Source: Epithemia pelagica (taxonomy: Eukaryota > Bacillariophyta > Bacillariophyceae > Surirellales > Surirellaceae). Taken from it: a DNA stretch of 64,000 bases. A program made the translations under genes and the position numbers. The notes under the pieces were generated by a model. That model was not told the origin of the DNA. It ran no database searches and saw only the letters and a program-made list of their open reading frames with translations. Within the stretch, counting starts at the first letter, position 1, and each line of letters begins with the position of its first letter. Below are positions 42,219-52,974 of this stretch, piece by piece. The DNA lies in the NCBI GenBank assembly GCA_946965045.2, contig OX337232.1, positions 2,356,001 through 2,420,000 of the forward strand. Direction: 5' to 3'.

Positions 42219-45200
42219 TCACATGTGTTGACTATTTGCTTCCATCCATTGGGTGATTTCTTGTACTTCGTTCAGCCCCCTCCTTGTATTCGTTCGCCGC
42301 CATGCCTCGACCACGTACTGACATGTACGTATGGAGGGCATGTGTCCCATATAGTCGTCACCACCAGTGTTGTTCTGGACCGTGTGAACGAGTTTGTGGA
42401 GGAGAAGCACGGTATCGTGCGGGGACGAACAGCCATGGACCATGATTCGAAAAAATGCATCCCAACACCGGGAGGTTGGTTTTAAATCGGATCGTTCGTC
42501 TTTCCCGCTCAAGTGTATCATTTTGGTTAGGAGAGTTTGAGCATTCTCGGCCAACACAGGGCGATCCTCTTTTTTGCGATTCAATACAGATAACTCAATG
42601 GCACGTAGGGCCGTATAAAAGAACATTTCGTTCACCTCCACTGCAGTGGATGGAGACCGATCAAGTTCCAGAATTTTATCAAAGATTTCCAAAACTCGCC
42701 CAACAAGGGACTCAGTGCCCTTGTCTTGGTGATGGAACGTGTCTTGTGGTTGCGTTTGGCGATCTTGTCTTTGTACTTCCAGCACCCTGATGTAAGCATT
42801 CAAAGTGCCACTGAACATGTGCATCGTGGGAGGAATGGGGCATCTCAGGAGTAAATGGCGAGCTCGTTCCGATGCTTCAACGGTTCCGAGCCGGGCCAAT
42901 TTAGAAATGACAAGAGTGTACAATGTTCCTGCATGTTGTATGTTCTCCACCTTTTGTCGTTGCATACGGTCCAGTAATTGACTAGCCAAAAAGACGCGAT
43001 CCGAATGGCTCATGTTTGTCGCATCGTTGAAATCTGTCGAATCCGAGTGGGACAATGCGTTCTCACCCTTGCGACCACTGCTGCTGGTTGTATGTGTATT
43101 CAGCAATGACGACGGTGTTGCCTTTGATTCTGGGAACAACAACAATTCGTGAACAATACAGGAGTAGGCATGCATATGGGTCATACGCAATTCTTCAGCT
43201 CGTTTTAATAATTCCAAAGCATCATTGACCGCGTGCTCCTGACAACATTGTTGAATACACATGGTAAACAGGTTCGCTGTGGGAGCACAGCTCGAATCTG
43301 GTCGACAATGATGCTCTTCAAAACATTCTAGCAGTAACCAGAGCAAAGATGTCATGTCTGCAGCTCGTTTGTCACTGCCTTCCTCCTCGTGATGGACAGT
43401 GTCGTTCAGTTGTCCACTGTTGAAAGATTCTGATGGAATTTTTTCCTTGTTGGCTCGTGCACGAATACTGCTGTACCGTGTTCCTCCCTTTCGTAGCCAT
43501 GCTTGGAGGACACCACGGACCAAATGAGTAGAAGGGGGCATCGCTTTGTTTTGGTTTGTTTCCAAAGGACTGCTACTCTCTTTGTCTTGGCGGGACTGTC
43601 GTCGCTGTTCGAGATATTCATTTGCCAAATTCCGCACGATGGCATCAGCTTTTTCGACCTGTCCTTGATAGAGGTACAGATTGATGTAGCTTTCGTACGA
43701 GCGCTTGTTGGGCTGCACCACAACCCTGTAGAGAGAATTATTTGGGTTGCTATTTGATGCTAACGTGGTGGCTTGCCGAAACAAGCCTTCCACTGCCTGC
43801 TTTGCTTTCTCAAAGTGAGTCGTCGTGTTGTCCTCATCATCACCCGCTAGTTCGTCCTCTTTATGATGGTCGTTCTTCCCCTCGACCTGGCTTTCTTGGT
43901 GTTGTACTGATGAAGGTTCATTCGCCGTGGCACTGCGTTTATAGGGCCGACAACTGTTGACCCAAGCAAAAAGGGCCGCATTGAAGCAATCCGTTAGATC
44001 AATGACCACCTGTAAATCACTCTTGGATGTCGGAGAGGAAGATGACGGCTCATTGCCATCTTGTCCAGATAATGATGATGACGACGACAATGACGAAACC
44101 GAAACCGATGTCGGAAGGTCGTTTTGTTCAACTACTTCGTCCTGCTCGCTAGGCAATTTTGCATCGTTGAAATGCTGCCACGCCATGTCCCACACTTCTT
44201 GCGCCATTTCGGGTTCTCGTCGTTTGGCATGCGCCGAAATGAGAGTCCCAAAACTGGCAGGATTGGGACCCAATCCACTTTGTCCCGACGAATGCGGTTT
44301 GGAAAGAGAAGGTTCTTGCTGGGGTTGTTGTGATATGGACGACAATCCTTCGCTTCCTTGTGGATACTGCTGATTCAATTTGAGCATGAGTTGCAAAATA
44401 TCCCGTGCCCGCAAGAGTGCATGATTTTCCGGCGACTCTGCCCACGCACGCAAGACGCGATTGAAGGTCTCGGTCGTCGGTCCAGTCCATGCGGCACGAG
44501 GTTTCAGAGACAAGGACTCGGTTGGTGTGGACAATGTTGTTGCTGCCGTGGAAGTTTGAGTTGCTGCCATGTAAGACATGCGCAACAGCAAATCTTCGGC
44601 TTGCGCCGCAGCTCCATATTCTGTCGATGCTCGACTAGCCAGAACTAATATCCATTCATTGTACAAGTGTAAGGGTAACAAGAAAGAAGCCATGGATGCT
44701 TTTTCATCTTCACCATTTTGCTGCTGTTGCTGTTTCTCCGCGAGGTCTTTTTCCAATTGTTCCATGACTGCGTTTGCCCAGGCACGGGCTTGCGGATGCG
44801 ATCGACAGGAGCCGCAGGCATACAGAAAAGAACTGTACAGTGAATGTGGAATTCGAGACGAATCACCAGTGTATGCCGTTGTGGCCTCGACGCTTGCATT
44901 TGGTTTCATGTCCTCACCGCTCGGAGGTTGAGGAGGATGTCTGTGCCTCGCAAGGACTCGTTGCATCAAGGTATGAGCTTGATCCAAGGCATGGTCTGTC
45001 CCCACATTGGCCCATCCTCGCAAAACATGAATATAAGATTTCATGGGCAGAATCCGGTCGACTTCCCTGTTTCGATCTGCGTTGGAATGACCACTACTGG
45101 AGGTATCGCGGATGAACTGATCCTCTTGTCGCTCCAATCGTTCCAACAATTTCTGTGCCACTTGAAGGTATGAAACGTGTTTCTCACGGTCGTGATTGGG

Positions 45201-45611
45201 AGTGTGGTTGTTCAACATGGAAGATGACGAGTTCGCTGTTGCTTTGCAGAGATGTTTAATAACATATTGGCAATGTTGGATTTGTTCCAAAGTCAGATGT
45301 CGTTGACGTCGTTGTTGGTTTTGTTGCAAGAATTCGACACTTGTTTGATACAAATGGTCCATACGAGATAACACCGGACGATGCGGAGTGGGTACATGGT
45401 TTCTGAAATGAGAGGACGACAAGGGTCTAGGTGAACCCGTCGGTTGCTTGAGTGAGGTAAATGGACGAGCCAAGCCCATGTGGTCAAGTGTCAATCTACT
45501 AAAGGATGGGAGTACCTCATATTTCAACATTGCTCCTTGTCGATTTTGGCGGTACTGACTTCTCGTTATCCGTAAACCAACGATGGTGTGTCGACGTGCA
45601 AGGACGATCAT
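42219..45611 (-). CDS. PPR-like protein, probably mitochondrial or plastid
   Basis: The 1130-residue intronless protein has helical pairs typical of pentatricopeptide repeats: SYIHVLRGWANVGTDHALDQ (about 190), FGTLISAHAKRREPEMAQEV (about 455), SYESYINLYLYQGQVEKADA (about 630), LFTMCIQQCCQEHAVNDALE (about 785) and LYTLVISKLARLGTVEASER (about 885). Family members bind organellar RNA for processing, editing or translation. The N-terminus (MIVLARRHTIVGLRITRSQYR) is basic and free of acidic residues, which fits a mitochondrial presequence. Long Gln- and Ser-rich inserts separate the repeats. Copia 3 is inserted 230 bp upstream of the start and may affect its promoter. Repeat boundaries cannot be fixed by eye. 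Confidence 0.7.
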   Translation of the reverse strand: MIVLARRHTIVGLRITRSQYRQNRQGAMLKYEVLPSFSRLTLDHMGLARPFTSLKQPTGSPRPLSSSHFRNHVPTPHRPVLSRMDHLYQTSVEFLQQNQQRRQRHLTLEQIQHCQYVIKHLCKATANSSSSMLNNHTPNHDREKHVSYLQVAQKLLERLERQEDQFIRDTSSSGHSNADRNREVDRILPMKSYIHVLRGWANVGTDHALDQAHTLMQRVLARHRHPPQPPSGEDMKPNASVEATTAYTGDSSRIPHSLYSSFLYACGSCRSHPQARAWANAVMEQLEKDLAEKQQQQQNGEDEKASMASFLLPLHLYNEWILVLASRASTEYGAAAQAEDLLLRMSYMAATQTSTAATTLSTPTESLSLKPRAAWTGPTTETFNRVLRAWAESPENHALLRARDILQLMLKLNQQYPQGSEGLSSISQQPQQEPSLSKPHSSGQSGLGPNPASFGTLISAHAKRREPEMAQEVWDMAWQHFNDAKLPSEQDEVVEQNDLPTSVSVSSLSSSSSLSGQDGNEPSSSSPTSKSDLQVVIDLTDCFNAALFAWVNSCRPYKRSATANEPSSVQHQESQVEGKNDHHKEDELAGDDEDNTTTHFEKAKQAVEGLFRQATTLASNSNPNNSLYRVVVQPNKRSYESYINLYLYQGQVEKADAIVRNLANEYLEQRRQSRQDKESSSPLETNQNKAMPPSTHLVRGVLQAWLRKGGTRYSSIRARANKEKIPSESFNSGQLNDTVHHEEEGSDKRAADMTSLLWLLLECFEEHHCRPDSSCAPTANLFTMCIQQCCQEHAVNDALELLKRAEELRMTHMHAYSCIVHELLLFPESKATPSSLLNTHTTSSSGRKGENALSHSDSTDFNDATNMSHSDRVFLASQLLDRMQRQKVENIQHAGTLYTLVISKLARLGTVEASERARHLLLRCPIPPTMHMFSGTLNAYIRVLEVQRQDRQTQPQDTFHHQDKGTESLVGRVLEIFDKILELDRSPSTAVEVNEMFFYTALRAIELSVLNRKKEDRPVLAENAQTLLTKMIHLSGKDERSDLKPTSRCWDAFFRIMVHGCSSPHDTVLLLHKLVHTVQNNTGGDDYMGHMPSIRTCQYVVEAWRRTNTRRGLNEVQEITQWMEANSQHM

Positions 45612-45840
45612 GATTGTTTTTTCTCGGGATTCTCTTGCTATACCATAAGCAGTTTGTGGCGTTCAATGCTCCCATTCATTGGATAATACAAAGTCTTTGG
45701 GTAGTTGTTGTCTTTACCAAAACATCCATGGACTCATCTCTTTTAAGGATGAGGGAAGCAATGTTGGAATCAGCTGCACGGTCGTAAGATCTGTTGTTGC
45801 CAATCCAAATGGCGAAATGCGCCGAGTGCAGGAGCACTTT

Positions 45841-46080
45841 TGAATAAAAACTGACGGCCAGACGCAATATACGGCTTGCAACAATCAAACTATCAGAAAT
45901 TATGATGACTAAACTAGGGGTGCCCTTTGGGGGCAAATCGCTCATGTAGGGGCCAAATAGCGACCACGGTACCCACTAGCGAACACATAACTAGGGGCCG
46001 GGCGATGCCAGGCGGTGCGTAGCGAGGCATGGCGAGGCCCTTCGTAGGTTACAAAGGGGGCGCCCGTGATTATTTATTCA
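45841..46080 (-). repeat. 3' LTR of Copia 3
   Basis: A 240-bp direct repeat of 52996-53235, identical by eye. It is rich in short CTAG/GGGG words. The segment 46081-46202 between it and the pol stop holds the presumed polypurine tract (GCGGGGAC on minus). Confidence 0.93.
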
Positions 46081-46202
46081 GTCCCCGCGAACAAAATCGG
46101 GGTGGGCAACTTCGTTTAGTTCGTCATGTCAGCAGAGGCCGGTCCAGTACGTCGGACTATTCTTCAAAAGGGGGCGATCCCATTTTGGATCTAAAAGGGG
46201 TG

Positions 46203-49200
46203 CTACCACATGATACGTTGGGCCAAGAATCGCAATCGAGGTCCGGGTAGCAGTTTGGTTAGGATATCGGCAAGATTCGTTTCACCTTCTTCCCATGCAA
46301 TGCGCACAAGTCCAGCAGCTTGCGCTTCACGAGTCCGATGATAAGCAATTGCGTTGTGCTTCTTCTTTAGGACTGATTCCGGCTGCGTCGAGTTCTTAAA
46401 CACAGATTCATTGTCGCAGAACACATTCGTCTCTCCATCCAACGGGATACCCATCATTCGTAACTTATAACGAAATGCTTCAATCATTTCAATGGCAGTC
46501 TTCATCGCCACGAACTCACTGCCAAATGTAGACGTCTCAACAGTGTTTTGTCGTTTTGAATACCACATAATCGGTGCTCGTTGCAAGAACAGTAGGACTC
46601 CTGTTTGAGAGCGCCGTGTGACACGACATCCAGCATGATCAGCATCGACAAAGCAAGTCGTGGTGACAGCGTTTCCACGCGGTGCTGGTGCGTTTGGCGG
46701 AATCGGCTCGGCAGCATCAGGATAATACTCAGACCAATCCGGTCTGGTAAAACGTGACTCGTCGAAGTCAGGGGTTGTGTCGTCGAACACAATGGCGGAT
46801 TTATCGTACTTCTTCAGATACGCGAAGATGTGCAACGTTTGCTCGAGATGTCCTTCTCGTGGATTCGCCATAAAACGGGACATATGGGAGACTGCGGTTG
46901 TAATGTCGATACGACCGAGCTCAACAATCCAACGGAGAATACCGATCAGTCCTTGGTAATAGTTTGCACGTCTTGCGTCGAGTTCAGGAGTCGCGTCCAA
47001 TTCCGGGCGATATCCATCGGCGATTGGCGTCGTCACTTTTGACTTCAGCTTTTCTCCGGATTTCTCCAGTTCCGTTTCGACTTCGGCAAGAGCACGCTTA
47101 CAATACTTGTCAGCGGACATGGCCCAACGATCACGGTTCGACGGATCTTGCGTGTCGGGTATGGTATAACGCCGAATTTCGGATCCCAAGTATTCGTCTG
47201 GTGGTTTGATACTGTCCGGCTTGATCGTATAGCGCCTCTGTAGGTCCTGCATCACGGTTTTGGGATCATGACTAACAATCAGCAGATCATCAATATAGAC
47301 CAAAACATACTCGTAATACTGGAACCCATCAGATGGTCGAGTGTTCGCTCGAAGCCATACATCCGGATCAGCTTGACACATCTTAAATCCCATATCGCGG
47401 AGCGTTGCGGCGATGTGATCACGCCACCTTGCGGCAGAACTTTTGAGACCATATAATGCGCGCACTATAAGTGCAGGTTGTCCAACCTTATCTGGTCCAA
47501 ATTCGAGTCCCGCGGTGGTATAGGTCTTCTCTTTAGTCGGTGCGTTGAGATATGCGTTTTGCACGTCCCCGACGAGAACATCAAGACCATTTAGTGCAGC
47601 GATAGTAAAAGCAATACGTACGCTATCGCGTGATACCACACTAGAATAGGTCGATTCTTTGGGTGGATCAGTTTTGTGGCCTCCGGCCACTAACCGTGCT
47701 TTTCGTCGCAGGTCTGATTTGATGTCAAAAACCATATGACAGGGAATATGCTTGTATCCAGAAGGCACTTCGCCATCAGCTGGAAATTCGAAAGCAATTC
47801 CAACGTTCTTCATTTCTTTCTCAATAGCCTTACGCCAGAAGTCAGTCCCCGTTCGGCGGTCAATCGCCAGGGCTTCTTCCACAGAGTGGGGCAACTCAAT
47901 GCCATACTTGTGCGTTCGCTTCCAATAACGTGACTTTACCTTTTTGATAATGCGGTCTCGTTTGCGAAGTGCACGTGGCACCCACCATGCGAAAGCAGGC
48001 TCTTTTGCGATGCCAGTGGATACTGCGTATTCGGCGGCTTCAATCATATTTCCATTCTTGACGTCTTTGAGCGGCAGCCAAACAGTCGATTGATCGGACA
48101 GTTCACATTGCAATTCCCAGCCTTTCGTTGTGTGGTGTGATGTGCCGTCAAGGAACGATGCGTCTGTTCGCTTAACTGCGGTCTCATCACTGCGGTGACC
48201 CACAATGGCTTTCAATGTGTTGAACGCATTGCCCTCCGGGTCAACTTGCGAATACAGATTCTCTGCGATCATATTGGTTGCATACGACTCGACCAATCCA
48301 TCCGGAAACTGTACATCGTAGTACCGGGTATCAAGGATTGGGTTTGCGTCGCGCTCACCAATAGGTCGACCATGAGCATCTTTCGTGCGTCCAATGATTT
48401 TCGCTCGAGCGCTTTCACCTCCTCGCGGCAGCATGACTTCAGCGGTGAGGTATTCGTCTAGTTCCTCCGGCGTGTACGCGTCGGATTCCAGGGCTTCGGC
48501 CTCTGGGAACAAGGGCTCTAGAAGTTCACCTTCGTCAAAGAGGTCTGGGGGTGGATCGCTCCCAGTTGTGCCATCAGATGGCGGCTCGTTCATTTGCGTT
48601 TGAATAGCGGCATCATAGTCCAACAACTGCTGATGAATCGTTGGATTCTTCAGGTCGTCTTCCGGAATGGCCCACACATCTTTCCGTGTGACATGATTGC
48701 CCTCTTGCGTTAGGATTTCATAGGCCATATCATCGGTGCAATCATCGGCTAAACCCAACCATCGGCCAATCAGTCTTTTTTCGAAGGGAAACTGTGCCAT
48801 GGGCATGCGATAATACACCGGCTGATAGAATTGGAACATGGCTAATGGAGAGATGTCTGGCGTTGAGCCAATTACATGCTCGAACGGTGTACGTCCATCT
48901 AATTCAGGGATATCGGATGCCGTGAGTTGCCGTACGTGTGAGCACCATTTAAGAGCATAGCTCCATAAACGTCGTGGTGCGCCGGTCGTTCTCATAATTT
49001 TGACAACTCCCTTCTTTAGTTCACAAATGCTCGCTTCGGCGGCGTTCTGCCATGGACTATAAGGAACCGTTTTCTCCATCTTGATGCGGTACTCGTTGCA
49101 TATTTCACGGGACTTCCCTAGGAACAATTCTCGGGCACCATCAGATACCATTGTTTGGGGAATCCCTACATTGTGAATCAAAGACATCAATCCTTCCGGA

Positions 49201-50432
49201 TGTTGCTTTTTCGACTTCCAGGGATAAACGTGGTCAAATCCTTTGCCGTCGGTAAAGATCGAGGCGCCCGTGTCCCCGTTCAGTGATACTTCCTTGGCAA
49301 ACATCTCGTCCGAGAACCAACGGCCTTTCACATTAGGGAATTTGAGCCACGGTGCCTTCTTACGGACCTTACGCTCAGATGGGATTAATACGTTTCGTAC
49401 TCCAGCCTGCGTCGTCACTTTAAGCGTATTCTTCGCTTTGGGTAAACCAATGCCCCAACGTTGTGACAGTACGGCTGCATCAAGCACTCCCTTTCCAGCA
49501 GGATCGGCTGGGGAAGACTCGTTAGCAGTCTTGATCATGTACAGCCGACGTTCACGTTTGTCCTCCGGGACTACATCAGGCTCCTCCTTCTCTGGATGAA
49601 CAGTGACCGTCGCTATCAGGCGTTCGTATAGGTCGTCGCCTTGTGCGTCGGCGTCCAGATCGGGTGATGGATTGGCAAAAGCATGCTGGTACGTTCGCAC
49701 TGCTTTGATGAGTCGTGGAATGGAGGATGCGGCAATCGAATTCGGATCGCCATTGCGAACGACAGTAGCGGCAGCTACACCCAGTTTCTCCTCCGCGTCC
49801 GCAAAGGCGGTAGAACGAGGTTGCCATGGGCTATCGGCAGTTAGCACAACGTGTGGCAAGTGTTCCAGCTCGTCAGAAGTGGGTTTGCGAGTGGCGAAGC
49901 CACTTATCACACCAGCCATGGTGAGCGGGATAGTGAGATCGGCATCCGGTACGTGGATACTATGCGTGCTGTGCGGGTCAAACTGTTTAGGTACGTCGTT
50001 GACAACGATGCCATGGGCACGCATCTGGTTCGGACAGAGTAACGAACTGCCCATACGGTCCCCTAAAAACAATGCTTGGTGGATGACAAGCAAGTAAGAC
50101 TGGTTTTCGCTGTCAGTCCAGACAGTAGCAACAGTCGCAATAGGGACATTGGTCAGCGGGTTATATTCCTCCGCGAACGGATGCACACTGATATAGCGGT
50201 GGGCTTCGGAGAGCATTACGAAGTCTCTTCCCACGGCACAGGTGTCCGCATGTGAGTCCAACTCACAGGTGAGCTCAATGGTCTCAACACCATATTTGTC
50301 GGTGTTCATAGCACATAGACGATGTGCGAAACGTTTAGAATAACTATAATGGGTGCCTACAGGTGCATTCGATTGAACAATAAGATTCGTTTTATCAAGT
50401 TTTACTGCTTCGGCAGCGGATGCACAGGGCAC
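46203..50432 (-). CDS. pol: Copia 3 pol polyprotein (PR-IN-RT-RH)
   Basis: The 1409-codon frame starts at a GTG (50432); it is open from 50438, just after the gag TGA, so it is probably translated as a readthrough product. Protease centre LDSHADTCAVG (about residue 58); integrase with TMVSDGARELF (about 428) and SPWQNAAEAS; RT with LVGDVQNAYLNAP and YIDD (about 1044); RNase H with CFVDADHAG, TFGSEFVAMK and VFCDNES, ending in LADILTKL. All expected catalytic residues visible are present. The protease Asp-Ser-His triplet is a diatom-type variant of Asp-Ser/Thr-Gly. Confidence 0.93.
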   Translation of the reverse strand: MPCASAAEAVKLDKTNLIVQSNAPVGTHYSYSKRFAHRLCAMNTDKYGVETIELTCELDSHADTCAVGRDFVMLSEAHRYISVHPFAEEYNPLTNVPIATVATVWTDSENQSYLLVIHQALFLGDRMGSSLLCPNQMRAHGIVVNDVPKQFDPHSTHSIHVPDADLTIPLTMAGVISGFATRKPTSDELEHLPHVVLTADSPWQPRSTAFADAEEKLGVAAATVVRNGDPNSIAASSIPRLIKAVRTYQHAFANPSPDLDADAQGDDLYERLIATVTVHPEKEEPDVVPEDKRERRLYMIKTANESSPADPAGKGVLDAAVLSQRWGIGLPKAKNTLKVTTQAGVRNVLIPSERKVRKKAPWLKFPNVKGRWFSDEMFAKEVSLNGDTGASIFTDGKGFDHVYPWKSKKQHPEGLMSLIHNVGIPQTMVSDGARELFLGKSREICNEYRIKMEKTVPYSPWQNAAEASICELKKGVVKIMRTTGAPRRLWSYALKWCSHVRQLTASDIPELDGRTPFEHVIGSTPDISPLAMFQFYQPVYYRMPMAQFPFEKRLIGRWLGLADDCTDDMAYEILTQEGNHVTRKDVWAIPEDDLKNPTIHQQLLDYDAAIQTQMNEPPSDGTTGSDPPPDLFDEGELLEPLFPEAEALESDAYTPEELDEYLTAEVMLPRGGESARAKIIGRTKDAHGRPIGERDANPILDTRYYDVQFPDGLVESYATNMIAENLYSQVDPEGNAFNTLKAIVGHRSDETAVKRTDASFLDGTSHHTTKGWELQCELSDQSTVWLPLKDVKNGNMIEAAEYAVSTGIAKEPAFAWWVPRALRKRDRIIKKVKSRYWKRTHKYGIELPHSVEEALAIDRRTGTDFWRKAIEKEMKNVGIAFEFPADGEVPSGYKHIPCHMVFDIKSDLRRKARLVAGGHKTDPPKESTYSSVVSRDSVRIAFTIAALNGLDVLVGDVQNAYLNAPTKEKTYTTAGLEFGPDKVGQPALIVRALYGLKSSAARWRDHIAATLRDMGFKMCQADPDVWLRANTRPSDGFQYYEYVLVYIDDLLIVSHDPKTVMQDLQRRYTIKPDSIKPPDEYLGSEIRRYTIPDTQDPSNRDRWAMSADKYCKRALAEVETELEKSGEKLKSKVTTPIADGYRPELDATPELDARRANYYQGLIGILRWIVELGRIDITTAVSHMSRFMANPREGHLEQTLHIFAYLKKYDKSAIVFDDTTPDFDESRFTRPDWSEYYPDAAEPIPPNAPAPRGNAVTTTCFVDADHAGCRVTRRSQTGVLLFLQRAPIMWYSKRQNTVETSTFGSEFVAMKTAIEMIEAFRYKLRMMGIPLDGETNVFCDNESVFKNSTQPESVLKKKHNAIAYHRTREAQAAGLVRIAWEEGETNLADILTKLLPGPRLRFLAQRIMW

Positions 50433-50438
50433 ACTCCA

Positions 50439-52514
50439 TCAGGAGGAATTAGACTTGTCGGCAGACTTGTCAGAGACATTCGGGTCACGGACATCGAATT
50501 CAAGATCGGCGGAATAACGACCGCATACATTACGCCTTCGCTCTGCGGCAGCCAATTGTCCATTGGCAAGCATAGTGTATTTCAAGGCTTCGTCAAACAC
50601 TTCCGTGTGCTCGGCTAAGCGTTTGCACACATGGTACATTTGGCGCTCTTCACGTTCATAGCCTGACATTTTAGACCAGCGCCAAGACCAAATTGGACTA
50701 TTGTGTACAATAGTGTCGATCTCTTCGCGGAAGCTTCCTTTCAGCATACTTTGGTCATGCTTGGTAAGTGAGCGGACGTTGCGAGGCCCTTCAGCATACT
50801 TGCCTTTGACCGGTAGCGGCAGCTTTACAAAGATGTCGCCGTGTTCCGGGACTGGTGGGATGGTCATATGACTCATATCGGGACGTCCGTCCTCTTCCCA
50901 TTGCCACATCGGTGGATAAGTCTCGTATTCCCCCATGGGGCGAGTACGTACGGATTTGACGGACGCAGATCCGGGTTCGTTCGGTTGTGCTTTAGCCTTA
51001 TGCGCGAAAGGTCCAAAGCTGTTGCCAGCTGAGGACTTTGTCGGCTGCGAATCATCTTCGGATGATTTTGCAGGTGAGGCGGAAGCGCGGAACTTAGAGT
51101 GCTTGTCTGGCGACGGTACGTTGTCAACAGAGGAGTCAAGCAAGTTCTCGTCGACTTCCATAATGACCGATACGTTAGTCTTAGCCTCAGGCTTAGCGTC
51201 GTCATCAATGTCTACTGAGATTGCGTCCTCAGCAGTACTCCCATGCGACGTTTTCGACCTCTTCGACGATGCGTTGGAAGAGTCGTCTGTGGTGACGGAT
51301 CCAAGCTTCCGCTTTTCTTTGCGCTCTTTGCGAAGAGCCTGGACTTGTTTGCGTTCGTCCTCCGTCAGGTCTGCCCATTCGTCGGCATCGTAGTGACCAG
51401 CATGAACGCGGTCCTTCTTTTTCTTGCTCTTTTTCTGGTTGCACCCTTTGCCCTTTCCTTTGCTTGGGGTAGTACTAGCAGCAGCGATCTTGCGAGAGTC
51501 GTCCTGCGTTTCGGTTTTGGCGGCACTGTGCACAGTCAAGAAGTATTGCTGGCACGCTTCAAAGTTCTCCAACTTCTCCTGGTCACCGTTGACGACGGTC
51601 TTTGCTTGGACGAGCGTCGGATTGGTGATCCCATTCATAAAATTGGTCACTTTTTTTGTTTCCGCGACCGTTTCGCCAAGCTCTTCCAGGGTGTTGTGCG
51701 CATGTTGGTGACGGTGAATGTAGTCATGGAAGCGGTACTTCCCTCGTCCTGTAAACTTAGCATTTGCGATCTGCGCATAAGCCTGTTTCTTGCGCAGGAT
51801 GCTTGCGGCCTGTCCAGTGGCTTGCCGCTTGACGGTTAGGTAGGCCTCACGGCCGTCCTTTGATTTTGCATGCGTTTTAGCAAACGTCCATGCCGGACCA
51901 TCGTAGATAAGAGGGTAGTACAGCTCATACACTCTGCGTCGGTCGGCTTTGTACTGGTCCCCCTCATGACGAGTGGTCGCGACTAGGTCGTCGTCAATGC
52001 AGTCGTAATCGGCGGTTAGTGCGTCGTCCGGTACGTCGGACTCCTCACGCAATACGTAGGTGAGTGGCACTCCCGTCGTCGGATTACGGTGTTGACCCAA
52101 GTACGTGCGCCACATTCCGTCGTGACGTTCCCAATCGGCAAGGTTCGTTAGCCTTTTGGGTGGTACTGGGTCATCCTGACCATCAGTGGTGGTGGCATTC
52201 GCGAGTTCCGTTACGCGTCTCATCCACTTGGTGATTACGTCACCAGTATAGGCACCAGCATCAAGGTCTTGACCACGGACAGAACGGTATTCCAACCACA
52301 TTCGAAAGCCAAGGAACTTCAGGTTGAATTGGTAGGGTAGAGTGACACCGTCGGGTAGGTTCTTGGCTAGTGTCTTCAGCATGGGCTTTACTTCGTTGAT
52401 AGGAAACTCCAGGAACTGATCCGTTGTCGTGAAGCCCTGTTGCGTTAGGTACCCAACGGTAGCATTGTCGTAGCCACAGCGGCCCAGTGCAGTACGGAAG
52501 GCATTTGCGGCCAT
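50439..52514 (-). CDS. gag: Copia 3 gag
   Basis: The 691-residue protein starts MAANAFRTALGRCGYDN. It is helical up to about 330 (capsid-like), then a Lys-rich segment (KGKGKGCNQKKSKKKK, about 365) may bind nucleic acid in place of a zinc knuckle, followed by acidic Ser/Asp-rich sequence and a conserved-looking C-terminal part (PIWSWRWSKMSGYEREERQ, about 610). It ends NSS and TGA (50439-50441), followed by TGG in the same frame as pol. Confidence 0.85.
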   Translation of the reverse strand: MAANAFRTALGRCGYDNATVGYLTQQGFTTTDQFLEFPINEVKPMLKTLAKNLPDGVTLPYQFNLKFLGFRMWLEYRSVRGQDLDAGAYTGDVITKWMRRVTELANATTTDGQDDPVPPKRLTNLADWERHDGMWRTYLGQHRNPTTGVPLTYVLREESDVPDDALTADYDCIDDDLVATTRHEGDQYKADRRRVYELYYPLIYDGPAWTFAKTHAKSKDGREAYLTVKRQATGQAASILRKKQAYAQIANAKFTGRGKYRFHDYIHRHQHAHNTLEELGETVAETKKVTNFMNGITNPTLVQAKTVVNGDQEKLENFEACQQYFLTVHSAAKTETQDDSRKIAAASTTPSKGKGKGCNQKKSKKKKDRVHAGHYDADEWADLTEDERKQVQALRKERKEKRKLGSVTTDDSSNASSKRSKTSHGSTAEDAISVDIDDDAKPEAKTNVSVIMEVDENLLDSSVDNVPSPDKHSKFRASASPAKSSEDDSQPTKSSAGNSFGPFAHKAKAQPNEPGSASVKSVRTRPMGEYETYPPMWQWEEDGRPDMSHMTIPPVPEHGDIFVKLPLPVKGKYAEGPRNVRSLTKHDQSMLKGSFREEIDTIVHNSPIWSWRWSKMSGYEREERQMYHVCKRLAEHTEVFDEALKYTMLANGQLAAAERRRNVCGRYSADLEFDVRDPNVSDKSADKSNSS

Positions 52515-52974
52515 GGTTCAAGGGTCGGATGAAGGGTAGGAGGGTAGTAGAAGGTCAAACGGATGGCAAGGGAAGGCTTGTTCTTGTGCAGAAATTTGCA
52601 ATTGTGATGAGAGGAGCAACAATCTGCGAGTGAATCGGCGAGTAGTCGTCCGGCGATTCCGCGAGCGAGCGAGCTGGCGATCGGCGAATCCGCGAGTCGG
52701 CGAACCGGCGATTCCGCGAGCAAGCAGGCACGTGTCAAAAGCCAGCAGGCTTATATAGTTGAGTCGTACGGAGCGCGTGGATGGACGGTCCACGTGTACG
52801 AGCACGTGCACGGTACGTTGTGCAGTCGCAAGTCACAAATTAGCGAGTGGGTCCCACAGTGACAAAAACAAGTCACAGAGATGACGCAAGCGAGCGAGTG
52901 ACGAAGCCGCTTAGCGCGAACAACTCCCGAGCGTTGATCAGGCGCTTGCCGTCCGGCGAACAGTGGGGAAACAA
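52515..52974 (-). other. Copia 3 leader with GCGA-rich minisatellite
   Basis: Between the primer site and gag. At about 52625-52735 degenerate repeats of the type tcggcgaatccgcgag occur about nine times. ORFs of about 97 codons here are products of the repeat (RLADSPIAS-like units). It may be a packaging or structural RNA region. Confidence 0.6.

Noticed and set aside
9183-50441. Reassignment of UGA to an amino acid in this organism
   Set aside because: Host genes such as HSP20 and the 1105-residue protein end in UGA at sensible positions, so UGA is a normal stop here.
52445-52811. Two 97-codon minus ORFs before Copia 3 gag
   Set aside because: They arise from the GCGA-rich repeat and are in other frames than gag.
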